NCBI GenBank assembly: GCA_014654455.1
Contig: JACWCY010000002.1
Coordinates: forward strand, 107,452-171,451
Source: Pelagibacterales bacterium SAG-MED01
Lineage (GTDB): Bacteria > Pseudomonadota > Alphaproteobacteria > Pelagibacterales > Pelagibacteraceae
Reading direction: 5' to 3'
DNA: 64,000 bases
The translations under genes were made by a program, and so were the position numbers. Of the stretch, positions 35,390-44,410 are shown piece by piece. The notes below the pieces were generated by a model that worked only from the letters and a program-made list of their open reading frames with translations, was not told where the DNA came from and ran no database searches. Position 1 is the stretch's first letter; each line of letters opens with the position of its first letter.

Positions 35390-35709
35390 AAATTAGATAT
35401 TAATATAATTGTAAATAGTGGAATTACCACTGCAGAAGCGTACAAAAGCTTATTTGCGACATTTTTGATTTTATCATTTGCTATATAATCCTCAAAAACC
35501 TCACTAATACTAAGTGCTGAAAAAAAATATGCATTAATAATAAATATACTAAACAAAAATTTAGATGTTAAATTTGTAAAAAAATTTACAACGACTGCAT
35601 ATTCCTGATCATAAATAATTATTATGTTGATGTTAAACCATATCAATAATGGAATTAATATAGCTCCACTAATTTTTAAAAAGATCCATTTTTTGGTAGC
35701 GTTAATCAT
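35386..35709 (-). CDS. sdhD: Succinate dehydrogenase membrane anchor subunit, no histidine
   Basis: A 107-residue protein with three hydrophobic segments, between sdhC and sdhA, so it is the second membrane anchor of complex II. The family's C-terminal helix II signature is still recognisable as EVFEDYI, and the Asp-Tyr pair near residues 75-76 matches the quinone-site pair of E. coli SdhD. Aligning on that pair places Phe63 where E. coli has its haem-b ligand His71. The protein contains no histidine at all. Identity as SdhD rests on position and topology more than on residue conservation. Confidence 0.85.
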   Translation of the reverse strand: MINATKKWIFLKISGAILIPLLIWFNINIIIIYDQEYAVVVNFFTNLTSKFLFSIFIINAYFFSALSISEVFEDYIANDKIKNVANKLLYASAVVIPLFTIILISNL

Positions 35710-35710
35710 T

Positions 35711-36094
35711 TTAAATAAAATTTTTTCCTATTAAATAAAATACAACAGTTAAAATTATTGATCCAATAATTACAATTAAGCCTGTTATTTTAGTTGTCTT
35801 AAGCTCAAATCCATATCCAAGATCCATAATCAAATGTCTTATTTCACTTAAAAGCTGAAAGGAAAATGACCAAGTAATACTTAAAATAATAAATTTTCCT
35901 ACCAATGAATTTAATAATAAATTAATTTCCTCATATTTACTTTCACCAAGTAGAAGTAATGAAGCCCATAAACAAATTAGGGTAATTACGACTATATTAA
36001 TAATTCCCGTAATTCTATGAGAGATCGATACTAAAGATGAAATATGCCATCTATAAATTTGAATATGTGGAGATAGAGGGCTCTTATTTTCCAT
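35711..36094 (-). CDS. sdhC: Succinate dehydrogenase cytochrome b556 subunit
   Basis: Membrane anchor of complex II. The protein is 127 residues with three hydrophobic segments. SPHIQIYRWHISSLVSISHR then ITG is the SdhC signature, including the quinone-site serine and arginine. The haem ligand histidine is present in EIRHLIMDLGYG near residues 88-99. It is the first sdh gene, and its start overlaps the end of asd by 11 bp. Confidence 0.94.
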   Translation of the reverse strand: MENKSPLSPHIQIYRWHISSLVSISHRITGIINIVVITLICLWASLLLLGESKYEEINLLLNSLVGKFIILSITWSFSFQLLSEIRHLIMDLGYGFELKTTKITGLIVIIGSIILTVVFYLIGKNFI

Positions 36095-37115
36095 AGAAAT
36101 TATTTTTTATCAATGTTTCAGCAATTTCTACTGCGTTTAAAGCTGCACCTCTTAAAAGATTATCAGATACAATCCATAAATTTAATCCATTTTTAATAGT
36201 TTTATCCTCTCTTATTCTTGATACAAAAGTGTCAAATCTCCCTTCAGCCTCTACAGGCGTAACGTACCCTCCATCATCTCTTAAATCTACAACTTTACAT
36301 CCTTCGGCACTTTCAATTGCAGAATTAACTTTTTCTAAAGTAAATGGTTTTTCAAATTCAATATTAACAGACTCTGCATGAGACACTAGAGTAGGAACTC
36401 TCACACAAGTAGCAGATAAATCAATCTTTTCATCTAAAATTTTTTTAGTTTCGTTAGTCATTTTTAATTCTTCTTTTGTGTAACCGTCATCAGAAAACAA
36501 ATCAATCTGTGGAATTGCATTAAACGCTATTTGTTTAGTAAAATTTTTCGACTCAATATTGTGTAATCCTGATTCTGGAGTAAGGTAATTTTCTAAAAAT
36601 TTGTTAGATTGATTGATCAATTCATCCATTGGTGCTTTACCACCTCCAGAAACCGATTGATATGTTGAAACCACTATTCTTTTTATTGTATATAAATCAT
36701 GTAATGGTTTTAATGCTATTACCAGCTGAGCTGTTGAACAGTTAGGATTTGAAACAATATTTTTCTTAATATTTTTTAGTGCTTCAGAGTTTACCTGTGG
36801 CACAATCAAAGGGACATCGGGATCCATTCTATAGTGACTTGAATTATCAATGACTAAGCAGCTTTTTGCAGCTATTTCTGCAAATTTTTCAGAAATTTTT
36901 TTTCCAGCAGAAAAAAAAGCAATTTTAACTTTTGAAAAATCAAAACTTTCCAGATTTGATATTTCATATTCCTTACCTTTAAAGATAATTTTTTTTCCAG
37001 CACTTTTAGATGATGCGACTAAATGTAGATTATCAAAAGAAAGTTCTTTTTTTTCAAGAACTTCTAATAATTTCCTACCAACGTTTCCTGTTGCTCCGAC
37101 AATTGCAATATCCAT
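36084..37115 (-). CDS. asd: Aspartate-semialdehyde dehydrogenase
   Basis: Reduces aspartyl phosphate to the semialdehyde, the branch point to lysine/diaminopimelate, methionine and threonine. The NADP-binding IVGATGNVGRKLL is at residues 5-17. The catalytic Cys126 is in SNPNCSTAQL, and DNSSHYRMDPDVPL and CVRVPTLVSHAES are conserved. The 343 residues are normal. It is upstream of and overlapping sdhC, and 15 bp downstream of dmdA. Confidence 0.96.
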   Translation of the reverse strand: MDIAIVGATGNVGRKLLEVLEKKELSFDNLHLVASSKSAGKKIIFKGKEYEISNLESFDFSKVKIAFFSAGKKISEKFAEIAAKSCLVIDNSSHYRMDPDVPLIVPQVNSEALKNIKKNIVSNPNCSTAQLVIALKPLHDLYTIKRIVVSTYQSVSGGGKAPMDELINQSNKFLENYLTPESGLHNIESKNFTKQIAFNAIPQIDLFSDDGYTKEELKMTNETKKILDEKIDLSATCVRVPTLVSHAESVNIEFEKPFTLEKVNSAIESAEGCKVVDLRDDGGYVTPVEAEGRFDTFVSRIREDKTIKNGLNLWIVSDNLLRGAALNAVEIAETLIKNNFYGK

Positions 37116-37130
37116 GATGTAAGTTTTATA

Positions 37131-38240
37131 CTAGATGAAAGGCAATTCGCAAACTTTAAGAGCTAAACTTTTACCTTCTATTTCAAGCTTACCAGTCTCA
37201 GAAGACTTGCAAAAAGGCTCTTTTATCATTGCAATTCCTATAACTTTTTTAAAATGAGGTGAATAACAAGCAGATCTAAGATCTCCTATTAAATTTCCAT
37301 CAATATTCATTATATTCACAGAGCCGGTCAAACTAATTTCTTTTGTTTCAATTTGCACTCCCATTAACTTTCTTTTTATTCCTTCAGATTTAATTTTTTT
37401 CAACTTTTCTTTACCCAAAAAAACTATATCGGATTCTAAGTTTACATATTTTTCAAAACCACATTCAAAAGGATTGTCGTGATTATCAAAATCATTTCCA
37501 TAAGAAAGAAGGCCACTTTCAATTCTCTCAATAAGATTTGGACAGCCAGGTTTTACATTAAATTCCAGACCTATTTCAAAAAAATGATCATATAAATCTT
37601 GTCCTGATTTGGTATTTTCAACATAAACTTCAAAACCACCTTGTTTTGACCAACCTGATCTAGCAATTAAATGTTTCGTGCCTTTGAAATCAAAATAGTC
37701 GAATCCAAAAAACTTTAATTCTGTAATTTTTTTACCAAAAATTTTTTCCATTAAACTAAAAGATTTAGGTCCTTGTATTGCTATTATATCTACATTGGGC
37801 TCAAAAATTTTTACATCAAATTTTTTTCCTGTTGCAAGCCCTTTTGCAAAAAAAATTACGTCTGAGTCTGCAATAGAAATCCACCACTTATTTTCTGCTA
37901 ATTTAAGTATAACTGGGTCATTAATTAAATTTCCATTATCATCAATTATTGGACAATAATAGCATCTACCAATTTTAGATTTCGACAAATCTCTACAAGT
38001 CATTAATTGAACTAGTTTAGCTGAGTCTTTACCTGAAATTTCAACCTGTCTCTCTGCAGCAACATCCCAAACCTGAACATCTTTTTTTAAATGATGATAA
38101 GAGTCTTCAATAGATCCAAAAGCAGCTGGTAGCAGCATGTGATTATAAACTGTGTAAGCTGTTACACCTTGTTTTTCTATTCTTGAAGTATAGGGAGTAC
38201 TTCTTAATCTTCTAGATTTTGCTATAGAGTAATTTTTCAT
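37131..38240 (-). CDS. dmdA: Dimethylsulfoniopropionate demethylase
   Basis: Tetrahydrofolate-dependent GcvT-fold enzyme that removes a methyl group from DMSP, giving methylmercaptopropionate, a hallmark of SAR11 and marine roseobacters. The 369 residues match the length I recall for the characterised Pelagibacter enzyme. Segments shared with the DmdA group as I recall it include [13 protein letters not shown] near residues 26-38, [33 protein letters not shown] and [18 protein letters not shown]. Plain glycine-cleavage T-proteins lack the TVYNHMLLP and LSYGND combination. An alpha/beta hydrolase gene overlaps its start by 4 bp, and asd follows after 15 bp. Confidence 0.92.
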   Translation of the reverse strand: MKNYSIAKSRRLRSTPYTSRIEKQGVTAYTVYNHMLLPAAFGSIEDSYHHLKKDVQVWDVAAERQVEISGKDSAKLVQLMTCRDLSKSKIGRCYYCPIIDDNGNLINDPVILKLAENKWWISIADSDVIFFAKGLATGKKFDVKIFEPNVDIIAIQGPKSFSLMEKIFGKKITELKFFGFDYFDFKGTKHLIARSGWSKQGGFEVYVENTKSGQDLYDHFFEIGLEFNVKPGCPNLIERIESGLLSYGNDFDNHDNPFECGFEKYVNLESDIVFLGKEKLKKIKSEGIKRKLMGVQIETKEISLTGSVNIMNIDGNLIGDLRSACYSPHFKKVIGIAMIKEPFCKSSETGKLEIEGKSLALKVCELPFI

Positions 38241-39013
38241 TTATTTAAAAATTCCAAAATCTTTTCTCGCATTTCAAAAGCTTTTTCAATCATAATCATA
38301 TGCCCAGAGCCTTTGATCACATGGGTAGTTGAATTTTTAACCAAATTTGCAAATTTTTTTCCACTTTCTAAATTAGCCATCTTGTCAAGTTCTCCCAATA
38401 TAAACATTGCCGGACAATTTATAGCTTTAGCCGCATCAGAACCATTTTTATAATTATTACATGCAATAAGATCAACTGCCAAAATTTCACTAATATCTCT
38501 AGGTGATTGGATTATCTTTTCTACTGGGTTTCCCCCAATAAATTTTTTTGAGCCTTCAAAACCCCATTTCATCATTAATTTTACAGCATCTGAATCTCCC
38601 TCTAATGCTAAATTAATTAGATCTTTATGGACAGGCATTTGATAAGAGCCCCCAACAAAAACTATCTTTTTTAATCTATTTTTGTATTTCAATGAATATT
38701 CTAAAGCTTCTAAACAACCTTGAGAATGACCAACGAGGATTATGTTCTTTAATTTTAATTCCTCAAAAACTTTTTCTAACCAATCTACAATTTTTTTAAT
38801 ACTATCTAAACAGGGACCTTCGGAATTCCCATGCCCAGGCAAATCAATTGATAAAACATTAAAGTTTTTATTTGAAAAAAATTGTTCTGTAAGAGACCAA
38901 ACGATGTGCGATAAGCCACTTCCATGTAAAAATACTATTGTATCCTTAGAACTTTCGATGCCTTGTCCGGCATCAGAAGCATAAACACTCTTATTTTCTA
39001 CAGTTATTATCAA
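38237..39013 (-). CDS. Alpha/beta hydrolase upstream of dmdA
   Basis: A 258-residue alpha/beta-hydrolase with an intact catalytic set: [11 protein letters not shown] oxyanion region at residues 29-39, [10 protein letters not shown], nucleophile Ser97 in GHSQG, Asp in GELDK, and His in [10 protein letters not shown] near the C-terminus. Its stop overlaps the dmdA ATG by 4 bp (ATGA), so the two are probably co-translated. Substrate unknown. An ester or thioester hydrolase working beside DMSP catabolism is suggested by linkage only. Confidence 0.85.
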   Translation of the reverse strand: MIITVENKSVYASDAGQGIESSKDTIVFLHGSGLSHIVWSLTEQFFSNKNFNVLSIDLPGHGNSEGPCLDSIKKIVDWLEKVFEELKLKNIILVGHSQGCLEALEYSLKYKNRLKKIVFVGGSYQMPVHKDLINLALEGDSDAVKLMMKWGFEGSKKFIGGNPVEKIIQSPRDISEILAVDLIACNNYKNGSDAAKAINCPAMFILGELDKMANLESGKKFANLVKNSTTHVIKGSGHMIMIEKAFEMREKILEFLNK

Positions 39014-39035
39014 TTAAATACCTCAATTTTTTTTA

Positions 39036-39539
39036 TTAATTACACCAACCATCTTTTGCAATTACAGTTGCCTTATAATCGCTTGCGACATGAGTTTTAA
39101 CCCAAAGAGCAATTTTTTTTTTAGAGGATCCACTTGTACATTCAGTTTCGTCAAATCTCATTCTTCCATCACTATCTTGCGAACTATTTCTACCAATATA
39201 TACAACCGGGTCAGTTCCTCCATAAGGATTTTTATAGCCTTGATCTAAAAGATATCCTATAAAAACTGCATTAAGAGAATTTATACCACTTGCATTGTTT
39301 GTTATATTACAATTTATTGTCCTAGAACTGCTTATATTAATTGTCGCTGAACCCTGAACGTCACATAATTTGAGAGTATTATTTATAAACTTAACTGCTT
39401 GTGCATGTTGTTGAAGTGTGGCATTTCTTTTTGCACTCTGAGTGTACCCATTGTAAGCAACCACTCCTACAGCAGCCAGAATACCGATGATAGCTACTAC
39501 GACTAGGAGTTCTATTAGAGTGAAACCTTTTTGCTTCAT
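39036..39539 (-). CDS. Type IV prepilin-like protein (distal to pilus operon)
   Basis: Secreted pilin subunit. The leader is MKQKG followed by the N-methylated helix FTLIELLVVVAIIGILAAVG, the prepilin peptidase signature. The protein is 167 residues with a variable globular domain containing cysteines near positions 58, 76, 134 and 166, the last as a C-terminal WCN. It lies on the same strand as the regulator gene 39565-40542, with a 25 bp gap. It is separated from the pilus assembly operon by the whole autotransporter cluster. Its first 32 residues are nearly identical to those of the pilin at 58346-58801, while the rest is unrelated. Confidence 0.92.
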   Translation of the reverse strand: MKQKGFTLIELLVVVAIIGILAAVGVVAYNGYTQSAKRNATLQQHAQAVKFINNTLKLCDVQGSATINISSSRTINCNITNNASGINSLNAVFIGYLLDQGYKNPYGGTDPVVYIGRNSSQDSDGRMRFDETECTSGSSKKKIALWVKTHVASDYKATVIAKDGWCN

Positions 39540-39564
39540 ACAATATGCTATAACATTTATAAAC

Positions 39565-40542
39565 TTATTTATAGTTTATAACATTAATTTGGTTAACTAC
39601 TCTATAAAGAAATTTACTTAAAGCATTCATGTTTTTATCTTGTAATTCAGTAATTACTTTAAATTGTATAGTGCTCAAACCTATAGAAAAAGAATAAAGT
39701 TTTTTTTTATCTATATTTATAAATTTTCTTTTAACTAAAAATTTTAATTTCCTAACAACGGTTGCCCTAGGAATTCCTGTTATTTCTGCAATAGAAAATG
39801 CATTAATACCTAAATGTTCAGTTTTTTGAATTTCTCTAAGATATTTCTTTCTATCTAAATTTTTATTTTTAAAACCTTTATTTTGAACAGTATTTATCAA
39901 TACAATTAAAGCCACACTTACTGTTTCTAAATCTTTCGTAGCAGTGTCTGTCTTCCATCGATTGCTAAAAATGAATATAAACTTATAAAATTGATACCAA
40001 CAAAAAGAAAAATTTTTTTTAATTGATCTAGAAACTTCATTAATAGTAAAAGCTGTATCAATTATTTTTTCTTCTTTTAATACTTCACTTAACTTAGAAA
40101 TCAAAATACTAAGATTTTTTAAAGTTTTATCAGCTTTAGCTGTTATAAATGCCGATCTATCTACAAAGATTTTTTTTCCACTTTTTTTGATTACACCCTT
40201 TTTTTTTAATATTTCTATCTTTCTTCTTACACTTTCTCTAGGAATTCTAAGATCTTTTGAAATATCAATGATGTTAATTTTTGGAATTTCTAATGATTTA
40301 TCTTTATAAAATGTATCATAATCAATTATTAGTCTATTTTTTCTAAAGAATATAAAATCTTTATTAATTAAATAAATTAAAATTATAAACTTATCAATAC
40401 CATTAAAAGATTTGTACGCATCAATAAACCAATTAGTAATTAGCGTATAATATGACGGCGCTATTTTACTAAAATTTTTATTAATAATTTCAAAAATTTT
40501 TTCTTCATCAATTTCATTAGAGATACTTGGAATTTTTTTCAT
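39565..40542 (-). CDS. Regulator with two winged helix-turn-helix segments
   Basis: I do not recognise a named family. The 325-residue, lysine-rich protein has two copies of a helix-turn-helix pattern: RIPRESVRRKIEILKKKGVI near residues 99-118 and GIPRATVVRKLKFLVKRKFI near 256-275. Each is followed by a short basic beta-wing. This looks like an internal duplication of a MarR/Crp-type winged helix separated by about 120 residues of mostly helical sequence. It has no signal peptide or membrane segment. The gene is upstream of a pilin on the same strand and divergent from the first autotransporter gene, so it may control either. An inverted repeat lies just upstream of its ATG. Confidence 0.75.
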   Translation of the reverse strand: MKKIPSISNEIDEEKIFEIINKNFSKIAPSYYTLITNWFIDAYKSFNGIDKFIILIYLINKDFIFFRKNRLIIDYDTFYKDKSLEIPKINIIDISKDLRIPRESVRRKIEILKKKGVIKKSGKKIFVDRSAFITAKADKTLKNLSILISKLSEVLKEEKIIDTAFTINEVSRSIKKNFSFCWYQFYKFIFIFSNRWKTDTATKDLETVSVALIVLINTVQNKGFKNKNLDRKKYLREIQKTEHLGINAFSIAEITGIPRATVVRKLKFLVKRKFINIDKKKLYSFSIGLSTIQFKVITELQDKNMNALSKFLYRVVNQINVINYK

Positions 40543-40551
40543 AATTTTAAT

Positions 40552-40601
40552 AAGTGGTCAAAAAAGTATTAAATCAACTTTTTCACCCATTTTGGCCACT
40601 T
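40552..40601. promoter_or_regulatory. Inverted repeat, possible operator
   Basis: AAGTGGTCAAAA (40552-40563) and TTTTGGCCACTT (40590-40601) are reverse complements except for one base, with 26 bp between them. The pair lies 10 bp upstream of the regulator's ATG and about 110 bp upstream of the divergent autotransporter gene. Position suits autoregulation by the double-HTH protein. No direct evidence of binding. Confidence 0.45.
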
Positions 40602-40710
40602 GTCAATAAGGCAAGAGTGAAAGCTAAAAAATCAAGCTATAGCTGATTAATTTAATGCGATTTGAGCACTAATACGGTTGTATTTATCTCTATTTCATTA
40701 ATTTACACGG

Positions 40711-43700
40711 GTGAATTTCATATTTAAAATATTTCAAATAATTTTTTTTTGCTTATTTAGTCTTAAGGCATTTGCTGGAGTTACTTACAGTAGTGGTAAT
40801 CGCCTAGAAATAACAAAAAATGATATGCCTATAGTTCATTCTTGGAATGATGATGGATCTAAATTATTTGTAGGTGGTATTGGTGGGAACACACATGGGT
40901 CTGATCATGACGATGAAATTTTAGAATATGGTTGTACAACAGATTATGATGTTTCAACATGTTCTTTTACAAGAAGAATGATTATAAATGACGATCACCC
41001 TTCGGGTACTGATCCATCGTCTTACGGTGTAAATATAGATATGAGACGAGTATTTGGCATGACTTTCAATAATGACGGAACAAAGATGTATCTGAATAGT
41101 GGGGCACAAGCTCCTCATGATTGTCAAGCAGGTAACGGCCCAAATTGTCGAATCTATGAGATCACACTTGATGCAGCATTTGATATATCAAGCGGAACAC
41201 GTACAAACACAAAAAGTCTTATAATTTCATCTAACAACAATCAAGATGGTATACCAACTGGTATTACATTTAATAACGATGGTTCAAAATTATTTGTAGC
41301 AGGATTTGATGATGATGACATTATAGTATACCCATTAAGTGCTGCCTACAGTCTTGCATCTAGTTCTGTTGGTACACCAACTGAATTTGATGTGTCATCT
41401 CAATCAACTAATCCAAGGGATATCGATTTTAATAATGATGGAACTAAGATGTATATAACTGTTCCAGCTGCATCTGCCGATTATATTTCAGTATATTCTT
41501 TACCTACAGCTTTTGATTTGTCAGGTGGTTATACGCATTTAGGTAATTATTCAGTAACATCACAAGATAACCAACCATGGAGTGTCGAATTTAATGATGA
41601 TGGAACAAAGATGTTTATGATTGGGTATCAAAATGACTATGTACATGAATATAGTTTAAGCACTGCATTTGATTTAGGTTTTACTGATCCAACATTAACT
41701 TCATCAGTACCAGCTGATAATGCAACAGGTGTTGCATTGGATGCAAATATCGTTCTTAATTTTAGTGAAAACGTTGATCGTGAAAGTGGTAATCTTACAA
41801 TTAAGAAAACATCAGATGATTCAACAGTTCAAGGCATTGATATAGCTGGAATTACAACTACAGGCTCAGGCTCAAGTCAAATAACAGTAAATCCAGATGT
41901 AACACTAGAGGAAAATACTGAATATTATGTTTTAATAGCTGATACTGCTTTTGATGATGTTGATAGTAGATCGTACGCTGGAATAAGTTCCACAACTGCA
42001 TTAAGTTTTACGACCACTAATACACTGCCAACATTAACTTCATCAGTGCCAGATGATGATGCAACAGGTGTTGCACTTAATGCAAATATTGTTCTTACTT
42101 TCAGTGAAAATGTTAATGTTGAAAGTGGAAATATTACAATTAAAAAAACATCAGATAATTCGATAGTTGAAACATTTGATGTAACAGGCAGTAAAGTAAC
42201 AGGAGATGGATCAACTGAAATAACGATCAATCCAGGATCAAACTTTGAAGATAATACTGAATATTATGTTTTAATACCTAATACCGCCTTTGATGATGCT
42301 AATAGTGGCTCATATGCTGGAATAAGTTCCACAACTGCTTTAAGTTTTACAACCACTAACACAATACCCACATTAACTTCATCAGTGCCAGCTGATGATG
42401 CAACTGATGTTGCACTTGATGCAACTATTGTTCTTAATTTTAGTGAAAACGTTGATACTGAAAGTGGAAATATAACAATTAAAAAAACATCGGGTAATGC
42501 AGTGGTTGAAACAATTGACGTAACAGATACCGATATAGTAACTGGTACAGGAACATCTCAAATAACTATCACTCCATCATCAAATTTTGATAATGATACT
42601 GAGTATTATGTCTTAATAGCTAATACAGCTTTTGATGACAGTGATAGTGGCTCATATGCTGGAATAAGTTCCACAACTGCTTTAAGTTTTACAACAATAA
42701 ATTCAGCACCAACATTAACTTCATCAGTGCCAGCTGATAATGCAACTGATGTTGAAAGAGATGCAAATATTGTTCTTACTTTCAGTGAAAACGTTGATGC
42801 TGAAAGTGGAAATATTACAATTAAAAAAACATCAGATAATTCGATAGTTGAAACAATTGATGTAACGAGTGGTCAAGTAACAGGATCTGGAACATCCGAA
42901 ATAACAATTAATCCATCATCAAACTTTGATGCAAAAACAGAGCATTATATTTTAATAGATGCTAGTGCTTTTGATAATAATAGCAGTGGCTCATACGCTG
43001 GAATAAGTTCCACAACTGCTTTAAGTTTTACAACCAAAGCAATGGTGGATCCTACAACAGATAAAAATGTTACAGGAACTATTGATGCTCAAAATATGAT
43101 GGCCAAAAATACTCTAAGTGGATTTACAAGTTTGGTTAATGATCGACTAAGATATTTAAGACAGAATAGGACTAACAAAGATTTAACAAAAAATAATATA
43201 AAATTTGATTTTGGAAATGTAATGTTGACATCTCTTGCAAAAGTTATTCCAGCATCAAGCATTCATTTAACAAATGAAATATTAACATCTCTTGCAACAG
43301 TTGCCCCAGTATCAAACACTTACTTAACAAATGAAATATTAACATCTCTTGCAACAATTAACCCTGTATCAAACATTTATTTAACAGACTATATTCCTGA
43401 AAATTGGTCATTATGGAGTGAGGGCTCTGTTAGCATGACAAAGATAGGAGATAGTAAAAATTCATCATCCAAAGACATAGATATTCAAAGTCTAGCTTTA
43501 GGTTTTGACACAAAATTAAACAATAATGATCTATTAGGTTTTGCAATGCAATTTAGCCAAAGTGATACAGAAGTTGGAACTAGTGGAACAGGTATTGATA
43601 GTAACAATTATAATTTATCAGTTTATAGAACAAGACCATTAGATAATAATAATTTTGTTGAAGGATTATTTGGAGTTGTTTTAATTGAAAGTGATTTAAA

Positions 43701-44385
43701 AAGAGTAAGTGGCGCTAATACTTTAACAGGTTCTCGAAATGGAACTCAAGTATTTAGTTCAATTAATTATGGTAAAACTTTAGTTAAAGAAGATTTTAAT
43801 TTAACACCAATAGCTCGAGTTGATCTTGGCTATACTGAATTAGATGGCTACACTGAAACTGGTACTGATGCATTAACATATGGCAAACAAACTGTTGAAA
43901 GTGGTTTGGCTTCAATTGGCCTAGAGATTAATGATGTTGTTAAATTTTCTAATAGCTCCTTAAAACCATTTGGTTCATTTCAGTATGGATTAGATTTTAG
44001 TAATTCATCAGATACAAAAATGAATTACACATCTGATACCTCGACGATTTACACTTATACTACAGGTATAAATTCTACACATTTATTAACTGCTGAAGCA
44101 GGATTTAACTATGAACTACAAGATCATTTAAAATTAACAGGTATTTTAAAAAGAATTCAAGGTAGTGAAAGTCAACAAACAAACAATGTAAGGTTTGGCT
44201 TTCATTATATTTCTCAACGTGAAACAGAGTATGCTATGAGTTTAGATGGATCTGATGAACTAATGACAGGACTAAATATATCCAAGAAGATAAATGGATT
44301 AGACTTAAAAATGAATTCTAATTATAATTTTTTAAGTGAAGTACCTGACTTTGGTGCAAATATAGAAGTTTCAACCTCATTTTAA
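40711..44385 (+). CDS. Giant beta-propeller, Ig-repeat autotransporter
   Basis: A 1224-residue predicted surface protein. GTG start at 40711, then a signal peptide ending in SLKAFAG near residue 23. Residues about 30-320 hold five repeats of the F-N-N-D-G-T-K-M-(Y/F) type, suggesting a small beta-propeller. Residues 327 to about 776 are four Ig-like units of 113-114 residues, each starting PTLTSSVPADNAT and ending in a SYAGISSTTALSFTT block, resembling SbsA/Big_5 domains. A pre-barrel segment RLRYLRQNR lies near 812-820, then three 19-residue tandem repeats near 838-894. The C-terminal 325 residues form an autotransporter-like barrel ending in aromatic-terminated ANIEVSTSF. Adhesion or ligand binding is inferred from architecture only. 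Confidence 0.85.
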   Translation: MNFIFKIFQIIFFCLFSLKAFAGVTYSSGNRLEITKNDMPIVHSWNDDGSKLFVGGIGGNTHGSDHDDEILEYGCTTDYDVSTCSFTRRMIINDDHPSGTDPSSYGVNIDMRRVFGMTFNNDGTKMYLNSGAQAPHDCQAGNGPNCRIYEITLDAAFDISSGTRTNTKSLIISSNNNQDGIPTGITFNNDGSKLFVAGFDDDDIIVYPLSAAYSLASSSVGTPTEFDVSSQSTNPRDIDFNNDGTKMYITVPAASADYISVYSLPTAFDLSGGYTHLGNYSVTSQDNQPWSVEFNDDGTKMFMIGYQNDYVHEYSLSTAFDLGFTDPTLTSSVPADNATGVALDANIVLNFSENVDRESGNLTIKKTSDDSTVQGIDIAGITTTGSGSSQITVNPDVTLEENTEYYVLIADTAFDDVDSRSYAGISSTTALSFTTTNTLPTLTSSVPDDDATGVALNANIVLTFSENVNVESGNITIKKTSDNSIVETFDVTGSKVTGDGSTEITINPGSNFEDNTEYYVLIPNTAFDDANSGSYAGISSTTALSFTTTNTIPTLTSSVPADDATDVALDATIVLNFSENVDTESGNITIKKTSGNAVVETIDVTDTDIVTGTGTSQITITPSSNFDNDTEYYVLIANTAFDDSDSGSYAGISSTTALSFTTINSAPTLTSSVPADNATDVERDANIVLTFSENVDAESGNITIKKTSDNSIVETIDVTSGQVTGSGTSEITINPSSNFDAKTEHYILIDASAFDNNSSGSYAGISSTTALSFTTKAMVDPTTDKNVTGTIDAQNMMAKNTLSGFTSLVNDRLRYLRQNRTNKDLTKNNIKFDFGNVMLTSLAKVIPASSIHLTNEILTSLATVAPVSNTYLTNEILTSLATINPVSNIYLTDYIPENWSLWSEGSVSMTKIGDSKNSSSKDIDIQSLALGFDTKLNNNDLLGFAMQFSQSDTEVGTSGTGIDSNNYNLSVYRTRPLDNNNFVEGLFGVVLIESDLKRVSGANTLTGSRNGTQVFSSINYGKTLVKEDFNLTPIARVDLGYTELDGYTETGTDALTYGKQTVESGLASIGLEINDVVKFSNSSLKPFGSFQYGLDFSNSSDTKMNYTSDTSTIYTYTTGINSTHLLTAEAGFNYELQDHLKLTGILKRIQGSESQQTNNVRFGFHYISQRETEYAMSLDGSDELMTGLNISKKINGLDLKMNSNYNFLSEVPDFGANIEVSTSF
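41689..43038 (+). repeat. Four tandem ~340 bp repeats encoding Ig-like (Big_5/SbsA) domains
   Basis: Units begin at 41689, 42028, 42367 and 42709 (periods 339, 339 and 342 bp) and stay in frame. The 3' part of every unit, around GGAATAAGTTCCACAACTGC, is nearly identical at DNA level, while the middle of each unit has diverged. This pattern suggests recent expansion or ongoing homogenisation by recombination. Confidence 0.9.
43222..43392 (+). repeat. Three tandem 57 bp repeats in the barrel linker
   Basis: Three in-frame units start at 43222, 43279 and 43336. Each encodes a 19-residue segment of the pattern (I/M)LTSLAxxxPxSxxxLTxx. Units 2 and 3 share the long DNA stretch ATATTAACATCTCTTGCAAC. 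They extend the helical linker between the Ig repeats and the barrel. Confidence 0.9.
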
Positions 44386-44410
44386 AAATAGTATATTTAT
44401 AAAAATTTTT

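Noticed and set aside
37131..38240. Annotation as glycine-cleavage T-protein (gcvT)
   Set aside because: Length 369 and the segments [23 protein letters not shown] and SGLLSYGND fit DmdA, and no gcvH or gcvP is adjacent.
41689..43038. Long direct repeats as a possible mobile element or integron
   Set aside because: All units are in one continuous reading frame encoding Ig-like domains. No transposase or integrase is present in the window.
43222..43392. Regular short tandem repeats that might suggest CRISPR
   Set aside because: The repeats are contiguous without spacers, keep the reading frame of a surface protein, and no cas genes are near.
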